From positions 7,010,001-7,074,000 of the forward strand of contig NZ_CP107841.1 in assembly GCF_036346855.1 (NCBI RefSeq): DNA of 64,000 nt, read 5' to 3'. Position 1 is the stretch's first letter; each line of letters begins with the position of its first letter. The notes under the pieces are model-generated. The model did no database searches. It was not told the DNA's origin and saw only the letters and a list, made by a program, of their open reading frames with translations. This stretch comes from Streptomyces europaeiscabiei (GTDB lineage Bacteria > Actinomycetota > Actinomycetes > Streptomycetales > Streptomycetaceae). Position numbers and translations under genes: made by a program. Below, piece by piece: positions 54,090 to 63,163 of the stretch.

Positions 54090-54788
54090 CTACGCGGGAG
54101 CTTCGATTCCTCCCCGGCCTGAAGGCCAGGGCATCCTCGAAGGAGACACGGTGAACTTCGCGCTCGTCAGCGGCGCCTCCACCCTCCACCCCAGGGACTC
54201 GTACAGCGCCCGCCCGTCCGGCGTTCCGCCCAGCACCCCCACCTCGGCGCCCTGTTCGAGCGCGGCACGGGTGAGGGTGCGCATGACGACCGTGCCGAGG
54301 CCGCGGCGGCGGTGGTCCGGGGACGTCTCTATCTGGTCGACGACCGCGGTCGTTCCGGTCGGGGCGATCTGGCCGCGCGCGGCCCAGGAGCCGTCCGGCG
54401 CGGCGACCATCACCCGGGTCACGCCACCCAACGTCCAGGTGCGGAGCCGATAGCCGTCGGGGGCGGGGGCCGGGGTCTCGTGCGTCCTGAGCCGCACGGA
54501 CATCAGACAGCCCGGTTCCGGGTCGACCCACCAGCCCTCACCCAGCCAGGGGCCGACCCTCGACGATTCCGCGAAGACCTTGAGCCAGGTCCCGGCTCCG
54601 GTGACGGCGTCCGCGACCTTCCGGACCGTCGCCTCCTCGACCTCGTCGTTCGTCGCCGCGAAGACGTGGCGGGTGACGTGCTGGGCCATGCCCATGTCGA
54701 TCGTGCACCCCCACGGCTCGACCGCCGGGGGCGCGGCACCGCGCGACACGACCCATCCGTCGATCCAGGCCCGCACGATTCCGTCCAC
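54090..54788 (-). CDS. GNAT acetyltransferase with C-terminus altered by the TnpB element
   Basis: 232 residues from a GTG. The GNAT core shows IAPTGTTAVVDQIETSPDH followed by the acetyl-CoA loop RRRGLGTVVMRTL and a final strand GWRVEAPLTSAKFT. After that the frame runs on for 18 residues (SPSRMPWPSGRGGIEAPA) that are read from the end of the IS element. The natural C-terminus probably ended near KFTV. The enzyme may still fold. Substrate unknown. Confidence 0.8.
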   Translation of the reverse strand: MDGIVRAWIDGWVVSRGAAPPAVEPWGCTIDMGMAQHVTRHVFAATNDEVEEATVRKVADAVTGAGTWLKVFAESSRVGPWLGEGWWVDPEPGCLMSVRLRTHETPAPAPDGYRLRTWTLGGVTRVMVAAPDGSWAARGQIAPTGTTAVVDQIETSPDHRRRGLGTVVMRTLTRAALEQGAEVGVLGGTPDGRALYESLGWRVEAPLTSAKFTVSPSRMPWPSGRGGIEAPA

Positions 54789-55214
54789 CGCAACCCCTGT
54801 GTGTGTAATGGATGAGATTACTTAAAGACTATTACAGGGGTCGGGGTGGGTGAGACCCCCGCCGAGGGGTTGGCCGGCCGTCCACCCCGCCCGGAGGGCA
54901 GGCGGGGAGACGGAGAAGCCCAGGGCGGCAAGCGCCTGTGCCGGCCTTCCTCGCGCCTCCTCGCGCGAGGAGGCGCGAGGAGGTGCGAGGAGGTGCGAGG
55001 AAGGAGGGGATCGGCTGTCGGGTCTCGGTGCGCCGCGGGCCGCGGCGAATCCGGCCGTGGTGCGGTGTGCCCTGATCAGGGCAGCCCTGATTCCGGTGCT
55101 CCGGCCGCGCGTTGCGGCCCTCGGGGTCTTCGGTGGGAGTGTGCGCTTGGGCGGCGGTTGATCGCCCACAGCGAACGGCCCGTCCCTTGGGGAACATTCC
55201 TCGGCTCACGTGCA
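54789..55214. other. Intergenic region upstream of lon
   Basis: No gene is supported. The start is AT-rich for this genome (54800-54835). From 54949 a perfect 32-bp palindrome and AGGTGCGAGG repeats follow. Confidence 0.5.
54949..54980. repeat. Perfect 32-bp palindrome followed by 10-bp direct repeats
   Basis: CCTCGCGCCTCCTCGC is followed directly by its exact complement, without a loop. Then AGGTGCGAGG occurs twice more (54981-55000). Confidence 0.9.
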
Positions 55215-55233
55215 TTGAGTCGGCATAGCTCAA
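55215..55233. promoter_or_regulatory. HAIR element (HspR operator) upstream of lon
   Basis: TTGAGT-CGGCATA-GCTCAA matches the HspR-associated inverted repeat CTTGAGT-N7-ACTCAAG with the right spacing. In S. coelicolor lon, clpB and the dnaK operon belong to the HspR regulon, so heat stress should induce this gene. The site is 22 bp from the lon start. Confidence 0.88.
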
Positions 55234-55255
55234 CTTGACTGCCTAGGGAGAGATC

Positions 55256-57664
55256 ATGGCATCGACGTCCTCACCGCTCACCCTGCCCGTGCTGCCGCTC
55301 GACGAAGAGGTCGTGCTGCCGGGAATGGTGGTGCCGCTGGACCTCAATGACACGGATGTTCGGGCCGCGGTAGAGGCCGCGCAGGCGGCGGCGCGCGCGG
55401 AGCCGGGGAAGCCGAAGGTGCTGCTGGTGCCGCGGATCGACGGGGCGTACGCGGGCACGGGCGTGCTCGGGACCGTCGAGCAGGTCGGCCGGCTGGCCGA
55501 CGGTGATCCCGGGGCGCTCATCCGCGCCGTTCGCCGGGTGCGGATCGGCGCCGGGACCACCGGGCCCGGCGCCGCCCTGTGGGTCGAGGGGACGAGCGTC
55601 GACGAGAACGTGTCGGATCCGCTGCCCGGGCAGGTCGCCGAACTTGTCAAGGAGTACAAGGCACTTGCCACCAGCTGGCTGCGCAAGCGCGCTGCCTGGC
55701 AGGTCGTGGACCGGGTGCAGGCGATCGACGACGTGTCGGCGCTCGCCGACAACTCCGGGTACTCGCCGTTCCTCACCACCGAGCAGAAGATCCAGCTCCT
55801 GGAGACCGGCGACCCCGTCGCCCGGCTGAAGCTCGCCACCCAGCAGTTGCGTGACCACCTTGCCGAGCAGGACGTCGCCGAGACCATCGCCAAGGACGTC
55901 CAGGAGGGCGTCGAGAAGCAGCAGCGCGAGTTCCTGCTGCGGCGGCAGCTCGAAGCCGTGCGCAAGGAACTGCGTGAGCTGAACGGCGAGCAGGACGGTG
56001 AGGAGTCCGACGACTACCGGGCACGCGTCGAGGCCGCCGATCTGCCGGAGGCGGTACGGGAGGCCGCGCTCAAGGAGGTCGACAAGCTGGAGCGGTCGAG
56101 TGACCAGTCGCCCGAGGGCGGCTGGATCCGGACCTGGCTCGACACTGTGCTCGAACTGCCCTGGAACGAACGGACCGAGGACTCCTACGACATCCGGGGT
56201 GCCCAGCGGGTGCTCGACGCCGAGCACGCCGGGCTGCAGGACGTGAAGGAGCGCATCACCGAGTACCTCGCGGTGCGCAAGCGGCGTGCGGACCGGGGGC
56301 TGGGTGTCGTCGGCGGGCGGCGCGGCGGTGCCGTGCTCGCGCTCGTCGGGCCGCCCGGTGTCGGCAAGACCAGCCTCGGCGAGTCCGTGGCCCACGCGAT
56401 GGGGCGGAAGTTCGTCCGGGTCGCGCTCGGCGGCGTACGGGACGAGGCGGAGATCCGCGGACACCGGCGTACGTATGTGGGCGCCCTGCCCGGTCGGATC
56501 GTCCGGGCGATCAAGGAGGCGGGCTCCATGAACCCCGTCGTCCTGCTCGACGAGATCGACAAGGTCGGCTCCGACTTCCGGGGCGACCCGGCCGCCGCGC
56601 TGCTCGAAGTCCTCGACCCCGCGCAGAACCACACCTTCCGGGACCACTACCTGGAGGTCGAGCTGGACCTGAGCGACGTCGTCTTCCTGGCCACGGCCAA
56701 CGTCCTGGAGGCGATCCCGGAGGCGCTGCTCGACCGTATGGAACTTGTCCGGCTGGACGGCTACACGGAGGACGAGAAGGTCGTCATCGCCCGGGACCAC
56801 CTGCTGCCCCGGCAGCTGGACCGGGCCGGGCTCGGCGCCGACGAGGTCGTCCTCGACGAGAGCGCGCTGCGCAGGCTCGCCGGTGAGTACACGCGCGAGG
56901 CGGGCGTACGGAACCTGGAGCGGTCGGTCGCGCGGCTGCTGCGCAAGGTCGCGGCCCAGCACGAACTGGGGCAGCGGAAGCTGCCGTTCACCGTCACCGA
57001 CGGGGACCTGCGCGAGCTCATCGGGCGGCCGCACCACGTGCCCGAGTCGGCCCAGGACCCGGCGGAGCGCCGTACGGCCGTGCCGGGCGTCGCGACCGGG
57101 CTCGCGGTCACCGGTGCGGGCGGCGACGTGCTCTACGTCGAGGCGTCGCTCGCCGACCCGGAGACGGGTGCGGCGGGGCTGACCCTGACCGGCCAGCTGG
57201 GCGATGTGATGAAGGAGTCCGCGCAGATCGCGCTCTCCTTCCTCCGCTCGCACGGCGCGGAGCTGGAGCTGCCGGTCGCGGACCTGAAGGACCGGGGTGT
57301 GCACATCCACTTCCCGGCGGGCGCGGTCCCCAAGGACGGCCCGAGCGCCGGCGTCACCATGACGACGGCCCTCGCCTCGCTCCTGTCCGGCCGGCTCGTC
57401 CGCACCGACGTGGCGATGACCGGTGAGGTCTCGCTGACGGGGCGGGTGCTGCCCATCGGCGGTGTGAAGCAGAAGCTGCTCGCCGCGCACCGGGCCGGCG
57501 TCACGACCGTCATCATCCCGAAGCGGAACGAGGCGGACCTCGACGACGTCCCCGCCGAGGTTCTCGACAAGCTCGACGTCCACGCGGTCACCGATGTCCG
57601 CCAGGTGTTGGAGCTGGCGCTCGCCCCGGCGCGGGCGGGGGTGGAGGTGCCGGTGGCCGCGTGA
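55256..57664 (+). CDS. lon: ATP-dependent protease Lon (LonA)
   Basis: 802 residues. N-terminal substrate-binding domain (LPLDEEVVLPGMVVPLD), long helical linker, AAA+ module with Walker A VGPPGVGKTSLGESVA and Walker B NPVVLLDEIDKVG, and the protease domain with catalytic Ser in KDGPSAGVTMTTAL and Lys in PIGGVKQKLLAAH. It degrades misfolded and regulatory proteins in the cytoplasm. AGGGAG precedes the ATG and a HAIR element lies just upstream, indicating heat-shock control. Confidence 0.97.
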   Translation: MASTSSPLTLPVLPLDEEVVLPGMVVPLDLNDTDVRAAVEAAQAAARAEPGKPKVLLVPRIDGAYAGTGVLGTVEQVGRLADGDPGALIRAVRRVRIGAGTTGPGAALWVEGTSVDENVSDPLPGQVAELVKEYKALATSWLRKRAAWQVVDRVQAIDDVSALADNSGYSPFLTTEQKIQLLETGDPVARLKLATQQLRDHLAEQDVAETIAKDVQEGVEKQQREFLLRRQLEAVRKELRELNGEQDGEESDDYRARVEAADLPEAVREAALKEVDKLERSSDQSPEGGWIRTWLDTVLELPWNERTEDSYDIRGAQRVLDAEHAGLQDVKERITEYLAVRKRRADRGLGVVGGRRGGAVLALVGPPGVGKTSLGESVAHAMGRKFVRVALGGVRDEAEIRGHRRTYVGALPGRIVRAIKEAGSMNPVVLLDEIDKVGSDFRGDPAAALLEVLDPAQNHTFRDHYLEVELDLSDVVFLATANVLEAIPEALLDRMELVRLDGYTEDEKVVIARDHLLPRQLDRAGLGADEVVLDESALRRLAGEYTREAGVRNLERSVARLLRKVAAQHELGQRKLPFTVTDGDLRELIGRPHHVPESAQDPAERRTAVPGVATGLAVTGAGGDVLYVEASLADPETGAAGLTLTGQLGDVMKESAQIALSFLRSHGAELELPVADLKDRGVHIHFPAGAVPKDGPSAGVTMTTALASLLSGRLVRTDVAMTGEVSLTGRVLPIGGVKQKLLAAHRAGVTTVIIPKRNEADLDDVPAEVLDKLDVHAVTDVRQVLELALAPARAGVEVPVAA

Positions 57665-57673
57665 TCGCCGGGG

Positions 57674-57710
57674 CGGCGTTCCCCGGGCTTCGTCGGCCCG
57701 GGGAACGCCG
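57674..57710 (+). terminator. lon terminator
   Basis: 15-bp perfect stem CGGCGTTCCCCGGGC and complement with a 7-nt loop, 10 bp after the stop. Confidence 0.85.
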
Positions 57711-57764
57711 TCCCGGAGGCGGCTCTCCGGGGCCGGTCGGTCGGACGGCGGTCCGGTACGTGGG

Positions 57765-57815
57765 CGGGTGCGGGTCCGGTGGGGGCTGGTCGCGCAGTTC
57801 CCCGCGCCCCTGAAA
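57765..57815. repeat. Partial copy of the interspersed intergenic repeat
   Basis: GGGGGCTGGTCGCGCAGTTCC then CCGCGCCCCTGAAAGACC, the end block of the family. An inverted partner of the same block lies at 58028-58090. Confidence 0.75.
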
Positions 57816-57822
57816 GACCAGG

Positions 57823-58020
57823 CCCCTGCGGGTCTGAAGCCCATGGCCCTGCGGGTCTGAGAGCGACGGACCCTGCGGGTCTGAAGGTGACCGGGCCTGC
57901 GCGCCTGAGAGGCGACCGCGCCTGCGGGTCTGAGAGGCGACCGCGCCTGCGGGTCTGAAGGTGACCAGGCCTGCGGGTCTGAAAGGTGACCAGTCCTGCG
58001 GGCCCGAGGGTGATGGGTCT
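57823..58020. repeat. Degenerate tandem array of about 24-27-bp units
   Basis: Seven or more units start CCTGCGGGTCTGA and continue with AGGTGACC or GAGGCGACCGCG. The array lies between two inverted copies of the interspersed repeat block. Confidence 0.85.
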
Positions 58021-58027
58021 GCGGGTC

Positions 58028-58200
58028 GAAAAGCTGCGGGGCGCAGCCCCTGCTTTTCAGGGGCGCGGGGAACTGCGCGACCAGCCCCCACCGGACCCGC
58101 AGCGGACCCCCACCGGACCCGCAGCGGACCCCCACCGGACCCGCATCGGACCCCCACCGGACCCGCAGCGGACCCCCACCGGACCCGCAGCGGACCCGGG
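58028..58200. repeat. Inverted repeat block plus five 22-bp tandem units
   Basis: 58028-58090 (AAGCTGCGGGGCGCAGCCCC, then GGGGAACTGCGCGACCAGCC) is the interspersed repeat in opposite orientation to 57765-57815. From 58085, five copies of a 22-bp unit (CACCGGACCCGCAGCGGACC and two more C) follow exactly in register. Confidence 0.88.
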
Positions 58201-58312
58201 CGGTGGTTCGCCAGGCTGCGTCGGCCGCCCGACCCCAGCCCGACCCCCGCCCGGCCTTCGTGTGGCGCCCCAGACTCCGGTGGTGGTGTGACGGACACCC
58301 GCCGGACGGGTG

Positions 58313-58348
58313 AAGGCCCGGGTCCCCCGTGAGGGAGACCCGGGCCTT
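58313..58348 (+). terminator. Hairpin with A/T flanks in the lon-marR gap
   Basis: AAGGCCCGGGTC and GACCCGGGCCTT form a 12-bp perfect stem, with T residues after it. No gene lies directly before it. Confidence 0.65.
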
Positions 58349-58356
58349 TCCCATGG

Positions 58357-58452
58357 GCCGACGGGCACGCGTGCCGACAAGCCGACGGGCACGCGTGCCG
58401 ACAAGCCGGCCGGCGTGCGTGCCGACAAGCCGGCCGGCGTGCGTGCCGAGGA
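58357..58452. repeat. Four tandem copies of a 24-bp unit
   Basis: Units of the form GCCGACGGGCACGCGTGCCG plus ACAA, the last two diverged. Each unit contains the palindrome GGGCACGCGTGCC, so the array can form several hairpins. Confidence 0.9.
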
Positions 58453-58599
58453 GCCGGCAGTCGGCACACCTGCGGAAGCGCCCGCGAGAGTGAGGCGGTC
58501 CGTGTCGGCCCGTGGCTGCGAAATACTGAACGGCGCTGCCTGCCACGGCGGCCCTGGCGGAAATATTCAGGAACCCGGAACGGAATCAGGAGCGCTGAC

Positions 58600-59094
58600 G
58601 TGCACGACGAGGGCGGAAACGGCGACGGCGGTGGTGCCGGGTCCGGCATGCCGACGAGCGGTATGGACCAGGCGTTCCTGGCGCTGGAACGGGAGTTGAC
58701 GGTCCTGCTGCGGCGGGCCCGCGCCAAGTCCGGGGAGATGGCCCGTGCCGTCCACCCCGACCTGGAGTCCGCCGCCTACGGGCTGCTGGCCCGCCTCGAC
58801 GAGGCCAGCCGCCTCCGCGCCACCGAACTCGCCGCCTACATCGGCGTCGGCAAGGCCACCATGTCGCGTCAACTCCGCGCCCTGGAACACCTCGGCCTCA
58901 TCGCCCGCGAACCCGACCCCGCCGACGGCCGCGCCTGGCTCGTCCATCTCACGGAGGAGGGCCGGGCCCGCTTCCGGGCGGTCCGGGACGCCCGCCGGGT
59001 CGCGTACGTACGGCAGCTCGCGGGGTGGGACCGGGACGAGGTGGCCCAGCTGGCACAGTTGCTGCACCAGCTGAACCGAGGCGTGGAGAGCTGA
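58600..59094 (+). CDS. MarR-family transcriptional regulator
   Basis: 164 residues from a GTG (ATG 58651 possible). The winged helix reads SRLRATELAAYIGVGKATMS and RQLRALEHLGLIAREPDPAD, with the wing DGRAWLVHLTEEGR. The dimerisation helices flank it. It stands alone, convergent with the phosphatase-like gene. Target and ligand are unknown. Confidence 0.9.
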   Translation: MHDEGGNGDGGGAGSGMPTSGMDQAFLALERELTVLLRRARAKSGEMARAVHPDLESAAYGLLARLDEASRLRATELAAYIGVGKATMSRQLRALEHLGLIAREPDPADGRAWLVHLTEEGRARFRAVRDARRVAYVRQLAGWDRDEVAQLAQLLHQLNRGVES

Positions 59095-59109
59095 GCGCCG
59101 GAAAGGCCC

Positions 59110-59895
59110 TCACAACTCCACGAACACCACGCTCGCGTCGTCGTGCCTCTTGCCGCGCCCCAGGAAATCGCGTTCCGCGTCCGTGACTTCGAGCTCCCGC
59201 ACCCGCTGCACCAGGCCGTGCGCCCCCGCCTTCCGCACGAAGGTGAGGCAGTCCGGCCAGCCGCCCTCGCGGAACATCTCCACCCAGCGGCTCGCGCCGT
59301 CCGTCAGCGCGACCAGCGAACGGACCTCCTCGCGGGGGACGGTTCCCGTCACCGCCCGTGCGGCCACGGCGGGATCGGCGGCCGCCGTCCAGAAGCCGCC
59401 CTCCCTGTTGCGGAGGGTCGAGTCGACGCTCGCGGCCGTGGCCAGGGCGGCCCTCGGCAGCAGGGACAGACGGTCGTCCAGTACGGCCGTCACCGTGCCG
59501 TCCGGTCGTTCGAACAGCAGGGCCGAGTCCGACAACACCAGGTACTCCACGGCCGTCGACGACCAGCGGGCGAGAGCCACTGTGGCCTGCGGGGTTCGTG
59601 GGTGAGAAAGGTCACAGGTTTGGGCGTGGGCCCGGGCGGTACTGGAAATGGCCTGTGAAAGCACGTCGGGCAACGGCGAATCCCGCTCCGAAACGGACAG
59701 TTCGGTCAGGGTGCCGCCGAGGCGGGAAGTGAACCATGCGACTGGATGTCGACAGCCGTAGCCGTCGGGCGGCGGGGTCACGCCGTCGAGGACGACGAGG
59801 GCGCCGCCCTGTCCCCCCGCGGGCAGGGCCACCGACGCGAAGTCCTCGTTGGGGCGGAGAGGGTCGCCGGGCTCCGAGACGAGTTCGGTGCGCAT
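59110..59895 (-). CDS. PP2C-like protein
   Basis: 261 residues. The overall pattern is that of a PP2C-type phosphatase domain: PNEDFASVALPAGG in the place of the first metal motif, VVLDGVTPPPDG for the usual DGMGG, LVALTDGASRWVEMF for the third, and RGKRHDDASVVFVEL at the end with DDAS for DDxT. The metal ligands are only partly canonical, so it may be a reduced or inactive phosphatase. ATG at 59895 chosen. Confidence 0.78.
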   Translation of the reverse strand: MRTELVSEPGDPLRPNEDFASVALPAGGQGGALVVLDGVTPPPDGYGCRHPVAWFTSRLGGTLTELSVSERDSPLPDVLSQAISSTARAHAQTCDLSHPRTPQATVALARWSSTAVEYLVLSDSALLFERPDGTVTAVLDDRLSLLPRAALATAASVDSTLRNREGGFWTAAADPAVAARAVTGTVPREEVRSLVALTDGASRWVEMFREGGWPDCLTFVRKAGAHGLVQRVRELEVTDAERDFLGRGKRHDDASVVFVEL

Positions 59896-60274
59896 TCGGC
59901 CAGTCTGCACGAGCCCGCCACAAGATCCGTGAAAGGCCGACAACGGTCGCCGTACGACCCGGACCCTCCAGAAGGGGAGCCGGGTTTGGCATGGAATGAT
60001 CGTGAGCGGTGAAGCGCGGCGGCGAATACTGTCAAAGCACGTCGCCGACGTCCAACCGGCCCGACGTGCGGGACAGCGGCACCAGCCGGAAGAACTTGCC
60101 CGCCAACTCCCCTGCGATGTTCACTCCTTCGGGTGGCGGGACTGATGATGCGGGACCACTGCCCACCGGCACTGGGAGGGTCGGGAGCCGTACCGGGGGG
60201 ACGGCTGTACAGGACATACGTCATGTGAGTGGTCGACGGATCGTCACCCCGGCCCATGGGTACACGAGTCAGGA
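59896..60274. other. Intergenic region upstream of the conservon
   Basis: 379 bp without a supported gene. It must contain the promoters of the divergent PP2C-like gene and the conservon. Confidence 0.45.
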
Positions 60275-63163
60275 ATGCGAGCACCGGTGCAGAAGACGCG
60301 GCCTCGGCGCGCAGACAAGCAGGCAGCTTCGAAGGCCTCCGCGGCCTCCCCGAACCAACCGGGGACGGCACAGGCGCAGGCCCCCGTCGGCACCGGGCGG
60401 AAGGCGCGCGTACGCAACCGGCTCATCGTCGCCGTGGCCGTCGTGGCCGCCGCCATAGCGGGCGCGGGAGCGCCCTCGATCCTCGCCGCCTCGGAGCAAC
60501 TGCACGACACCCAGAGCCTGGTCACGCTCGCCGGACAGACCCAGGAGACGCTCACCCTCGCGCACGCGCTGGCCGACGAGCGCGACGAGGTCACCGCGTA
60601 CATCGCCGCCGGACGGCCCAAGTCGGCCGCGCCCAGCAAGCAGCGCAGTGACCGTGTCGACACCCAGGTCGAGGAGCTGAGCGCGGACACCGGCGCCTCC
60701 GCCGCGATGCGGGAGACCGTCGAGAGCGCCGAGTCCATCGCCGGCATACGGGAGGCGGCGCTCTCCGGGAAGAGCACCGCTCTCGAAGCGCACACGGCGT
60801 ACACCGCCGTCGTCACCGAGCTCCACGCCCTCGCCGAGGAACTGGCCGAGCGGCTGCCGCCCCGCGCGGGCGGCGGCGCCTACGCGCTCGCCGAACTCGA
60901 CACCGCCGTCCAACAGGCCGCCGCCGCCCGCGGGCTGCTCGTCGCCGCGCTCAGCGTCCCGACGACCACCGAGACGATCGTCGACCCCGTCACCGGGCTG
61001 CCCACCACCACGACCGGCGCCTCGGCCGCCGACGCGAAGCAGCGCGACGCCCTCACCGTCGCCGCCCAACAGGCCCGCGTCCGCTCCGACGCCGCCCTCG
61101 CCCAATTCCGCGAGACCGCGCCCGCCGCCGGCCGCTCCTCGTACGACGCCACGGTCACCGGCCCCGAGGCCGACACCGCCGACACATACCTGACGGACCT
61201 CACCGACCAGCCCACGCTCTCCGACAGCGAGGCGGGCACCAGCGCGAAGAAGGTCGGCGCGGCGCTCTCCGCCCGGGTGGACCTGATGCGCGGCGTCGAG
61301 TCCTCCCTGTACGACCGGCGCACCAAGGACCTCGCCCAGCTGCGCGACGAGGACGTCACCGCGCTGGAGATCCGGATAGCGGTCCTCGGCGCCCTGATGC
61401 TCCTCGCCGTCGGCGTCGCCACCGGCATGGCCCGTTCCCTCACCCGCCCGCTCGCGGTGCTGCGCATCGGCTCCGCCCGCGTCGCCGGCGACCCGGCCAC
61501 CGAGGAACCGGTCAAGTTCACGGGCCGCGACGACGAGTTCGCCCAGGTCGTACGCTCCGTCAACGCGCTCCACGCGCACGCCCTCGCGCTGCACGAGCGG
61601 CTCGCGCCCCTGGAGGGCGACCGCAAGCACCTGATCGGCCAGCGCCAGACGATGGCCGACGACCGCGACCGGCTGCGCGCCGAACTCGCCGAGGCCACCA
61701 CGCACCTGACGAAGGTCCAGCACAGCGTCCACGCGACCTTCGTCAACCTCGCGCTGCGCACCCTCGGCCTCGTCGAGCGGCAACTCGCCGTCATCGAGGC
61801 GCTGGAGGAGCGCGAGCAGGACCCCGACCGCCTCGCCACCCTCTTCAAGCTCGACCACTTCGCGACCGTCATGCGCCGCCACAGCGAGAACCTTCTCGTC
61901 CTGGCCGGCCACGAGCACATCCAGCACCACGCCGGCCCCGTCCCGCTCGTCGACGTCGTCCGTGCCGCGGTCAGCGAGATCGAGCGGTACGAACGCGTCC
62001 GCATCGCGGCGCTGCCGCCGGGCGCGCACGTCGCCGGGTTCGCCGCGGACGACCTCAGCCACCTCCTCGCCGAACTCCTGGAGAACGGCACGTCGTTCTC
62101 GCCGCCGGAGATGTCCGTCGAGGTCTCCGGCTGGCTGATGGAGAACGGCGAGATCACCCTCTCCGTCCAGGACGGCGGCATCGGCGTCGCCCCCGAGCGG
62201 CTCGCCCGGCTCAACTCCCGCCTCACCGACTTCGACCCCGAGGCGCCCTACGAGCAGGAGGAAGGCGAGGGCCTCGGCCTCGGCCTGTACGTCGTCGCCC
62301 GCCTCGCCCACCGGCTCGGCACCCCCGTGCGGCTCCAGGAGCACGGGACGGGCGGCACCGCCGCGGTCGTCGTCCTGCCCAAGGGACTGCTGGCCCCCAC
62401 GCCCGCCGTGCCCGTGGGCACTCCGGTCTCGATCACGTCCTCGCTCTCCCTGCCGGGCGTCGACGCCGAGGCCAACTCGAACGTCCTGCCCGGCCGTTCC
62501 GTCGCCGTACGCGAGCCGGAGGGCGACGGCGACCCGCTCATCGAGGCGGCCGAGCGGGCACTGCTGGCGAGGGAGGCCGTGGGGACGGCCGCCGGCGCCG
62601 CCGAGGCCGCCGGGGACGTCGTACCGGAAGACGACGAACCCGAGGCCGAATCCGAGGCCGGCCCCGAAACCGGGGCCGAGTCCGTGTCCGAGACGACGAT
62701 GGAGCTCTTCGCTCCGGTGGCCCCGGGGAAGGGCGCCGACGAGGAGAGCGACGAGTACATCGCCGGCGAGGCCACCGACGAGCCGTACACGTTCGATCCC
62801 GACACCCACGAGCGTGCCGCCGACGAAGGGAACGCGGCGCGCACGGCGGAGGTGTCCCGGGCCGGGACGGCCGGGCAACGGGTCGAGGAGCCCCCGCGCC
62901 TCACCGACAAGGGTCTGCCCAAGCGCACGCCCAGGATCACCGCGCCCACACCCACGGCTCCCCGGCCACGGGTCGGGGGAGTGAACGCCGAGGAACTGCG
63001 CCGTCGGCTCGGCGGGTTCCACGAGGGGGCCAAGGAGGGGCGCCGCGACGTCGAGGCGGAGATCGCCGAGCAGTCGGGTGAGACGCGGATGCCCGTGGCA
63101 CGTGAGTACCGGACAGAGGCAGTTGACACCACGGGGGGCACTTCCGAGGAGGAAAGCAGTTGA
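60275..63163 (+). CDS. Conservon sensor kinase (CvnA type)
   Basis: 962 residues. Membrane segments at about 48-70 (NRLIVAVAVVAAAIAGAG) and about 365-385 (IAVLGALMLLAVGVATGMA) enclose a 295-residue extracellular nitrate-sensor-like helical domain. A HAMP-like linker, dimerisation helices (LDHFATVMRRHSENLLVLAG) and a HATPase domain (LLAELLENGTSFSPPEM, GEGLGLGLYVVARLA) follow, then about 250 disordered Pro/Glu-rich residues. First gene of a cvnABC(D) set. No standard H-box response-regulator partner is present. GTG 60287 is an alternative start. Confidence 0.9.
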   Translation: MRAPVQKTRPRRADKQAASKASAASPNQPGTAQAQAPVGTGRKARVRNRLIVAVAVVAAAIAGAGAPSILAASEQLHDTQSLVTLAGQTQETLTLAHALADERDEVTAYIAAGRPKSAAPSKQRSDRVDTQVEELSADTGASAAMRETVESAESIAGIREAALSGKSTALEAHTAYTAVVTELHALAEELAERLPPRAGGGAYALAELDTAVQQAAAARGLLVAALSVPTTTETIVDPVTGLPTTTTGASAADAKQRDALTVAAQQARVRSDAALAQFRETAPAAGRSSYDATVTGPEADTADTYLTDLTDQPTLSDSEAGTSAKKVGAALSARVDLMRGVESSLYDRRTKDLAQLRDEDVTALEIRIAVLGALMLLAVGVATGMARSLTRPLAVLRIGSARVAGDPATEEPVKFTGRDDEFAQVVRSVNALHAHALALHERLAPLEGDRKHLIGQRQTMADDRDRLRAELAEATTHLTKVQHSVHATFVNLALRTLGLVERQLAVIEALEEREQDPDRLATLFKLDHFATVMRRHSENLLVLAGHEHIQHHAGPVPLVDVVRAAVSEIERYERVRIAALPPGAHVAGFAADDLSHLLAELLENGTSFSPPEMSVEVSGWLMENGEITLSVQDGGIGVAPERLARLNSRLTDFDPEAPYEQEEGEGLGLGLYVVARLAHRLGTPVRLQEHGTGGTAAVVVLPKGLLAPTPAVPVGTPVSITSSLSLPGVDAEANSNVLPGRSVAVREPEGDGDPLIEAAERALLAREAVGTAAGAAEAAGDVVPEDDEPEAESEAGPETGAESVSETTMELFAPVAPGKGADEESDEYIAGEATDEPYTFDPDTHERAADEGNAARTAEVSRAGTAGQRVEEPPRLTDKGLPKRTPRITAPTPTAPRPRVGGVNAEELRRRLGGFHEGAKEGRRDVEAEIAEQSGETRMPVAREYRTEAVDTTGGTSEEESS

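Larger units (their letters stand above)
52757..54145 (-). mobile_element. IS605/IS1341-type element with orphan tnpB
   Basis: One tnpB gene with hairpin-bearing ends on both sides: GGCCCTGAAGGGCC on the right and GGCCTGAAGGCC (54116-54127) on the left. No tnpA (Y1 transposase) is present, so movement would need one supplied from elsewhere. The left end runs into the 3' end of a GNAT gene, whose natural stop seems lost. Confidence 0.75.

Noticed and set aside
55271..58546. Minus-strand open frame of 1091 codons over lon and the repeat arrays
   Set aside because: It is antisense to lon, and the rest is read through tandem repeats. It contains no domain or signal.
58310..58699. Plus-strand ORF containing GTRADKP repeats
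   Set aside because: The repeats come from the 24-bp DNA array, and the frame collides with the MarR gene in another phase. It has no ribosome site.
60269..63022. Minus-strand frame of 917 codons opposite the conservon kinase
   Set aside because: It is an antisense shadow of a strongly supported kinase. The frame lacks any recognisable motif.
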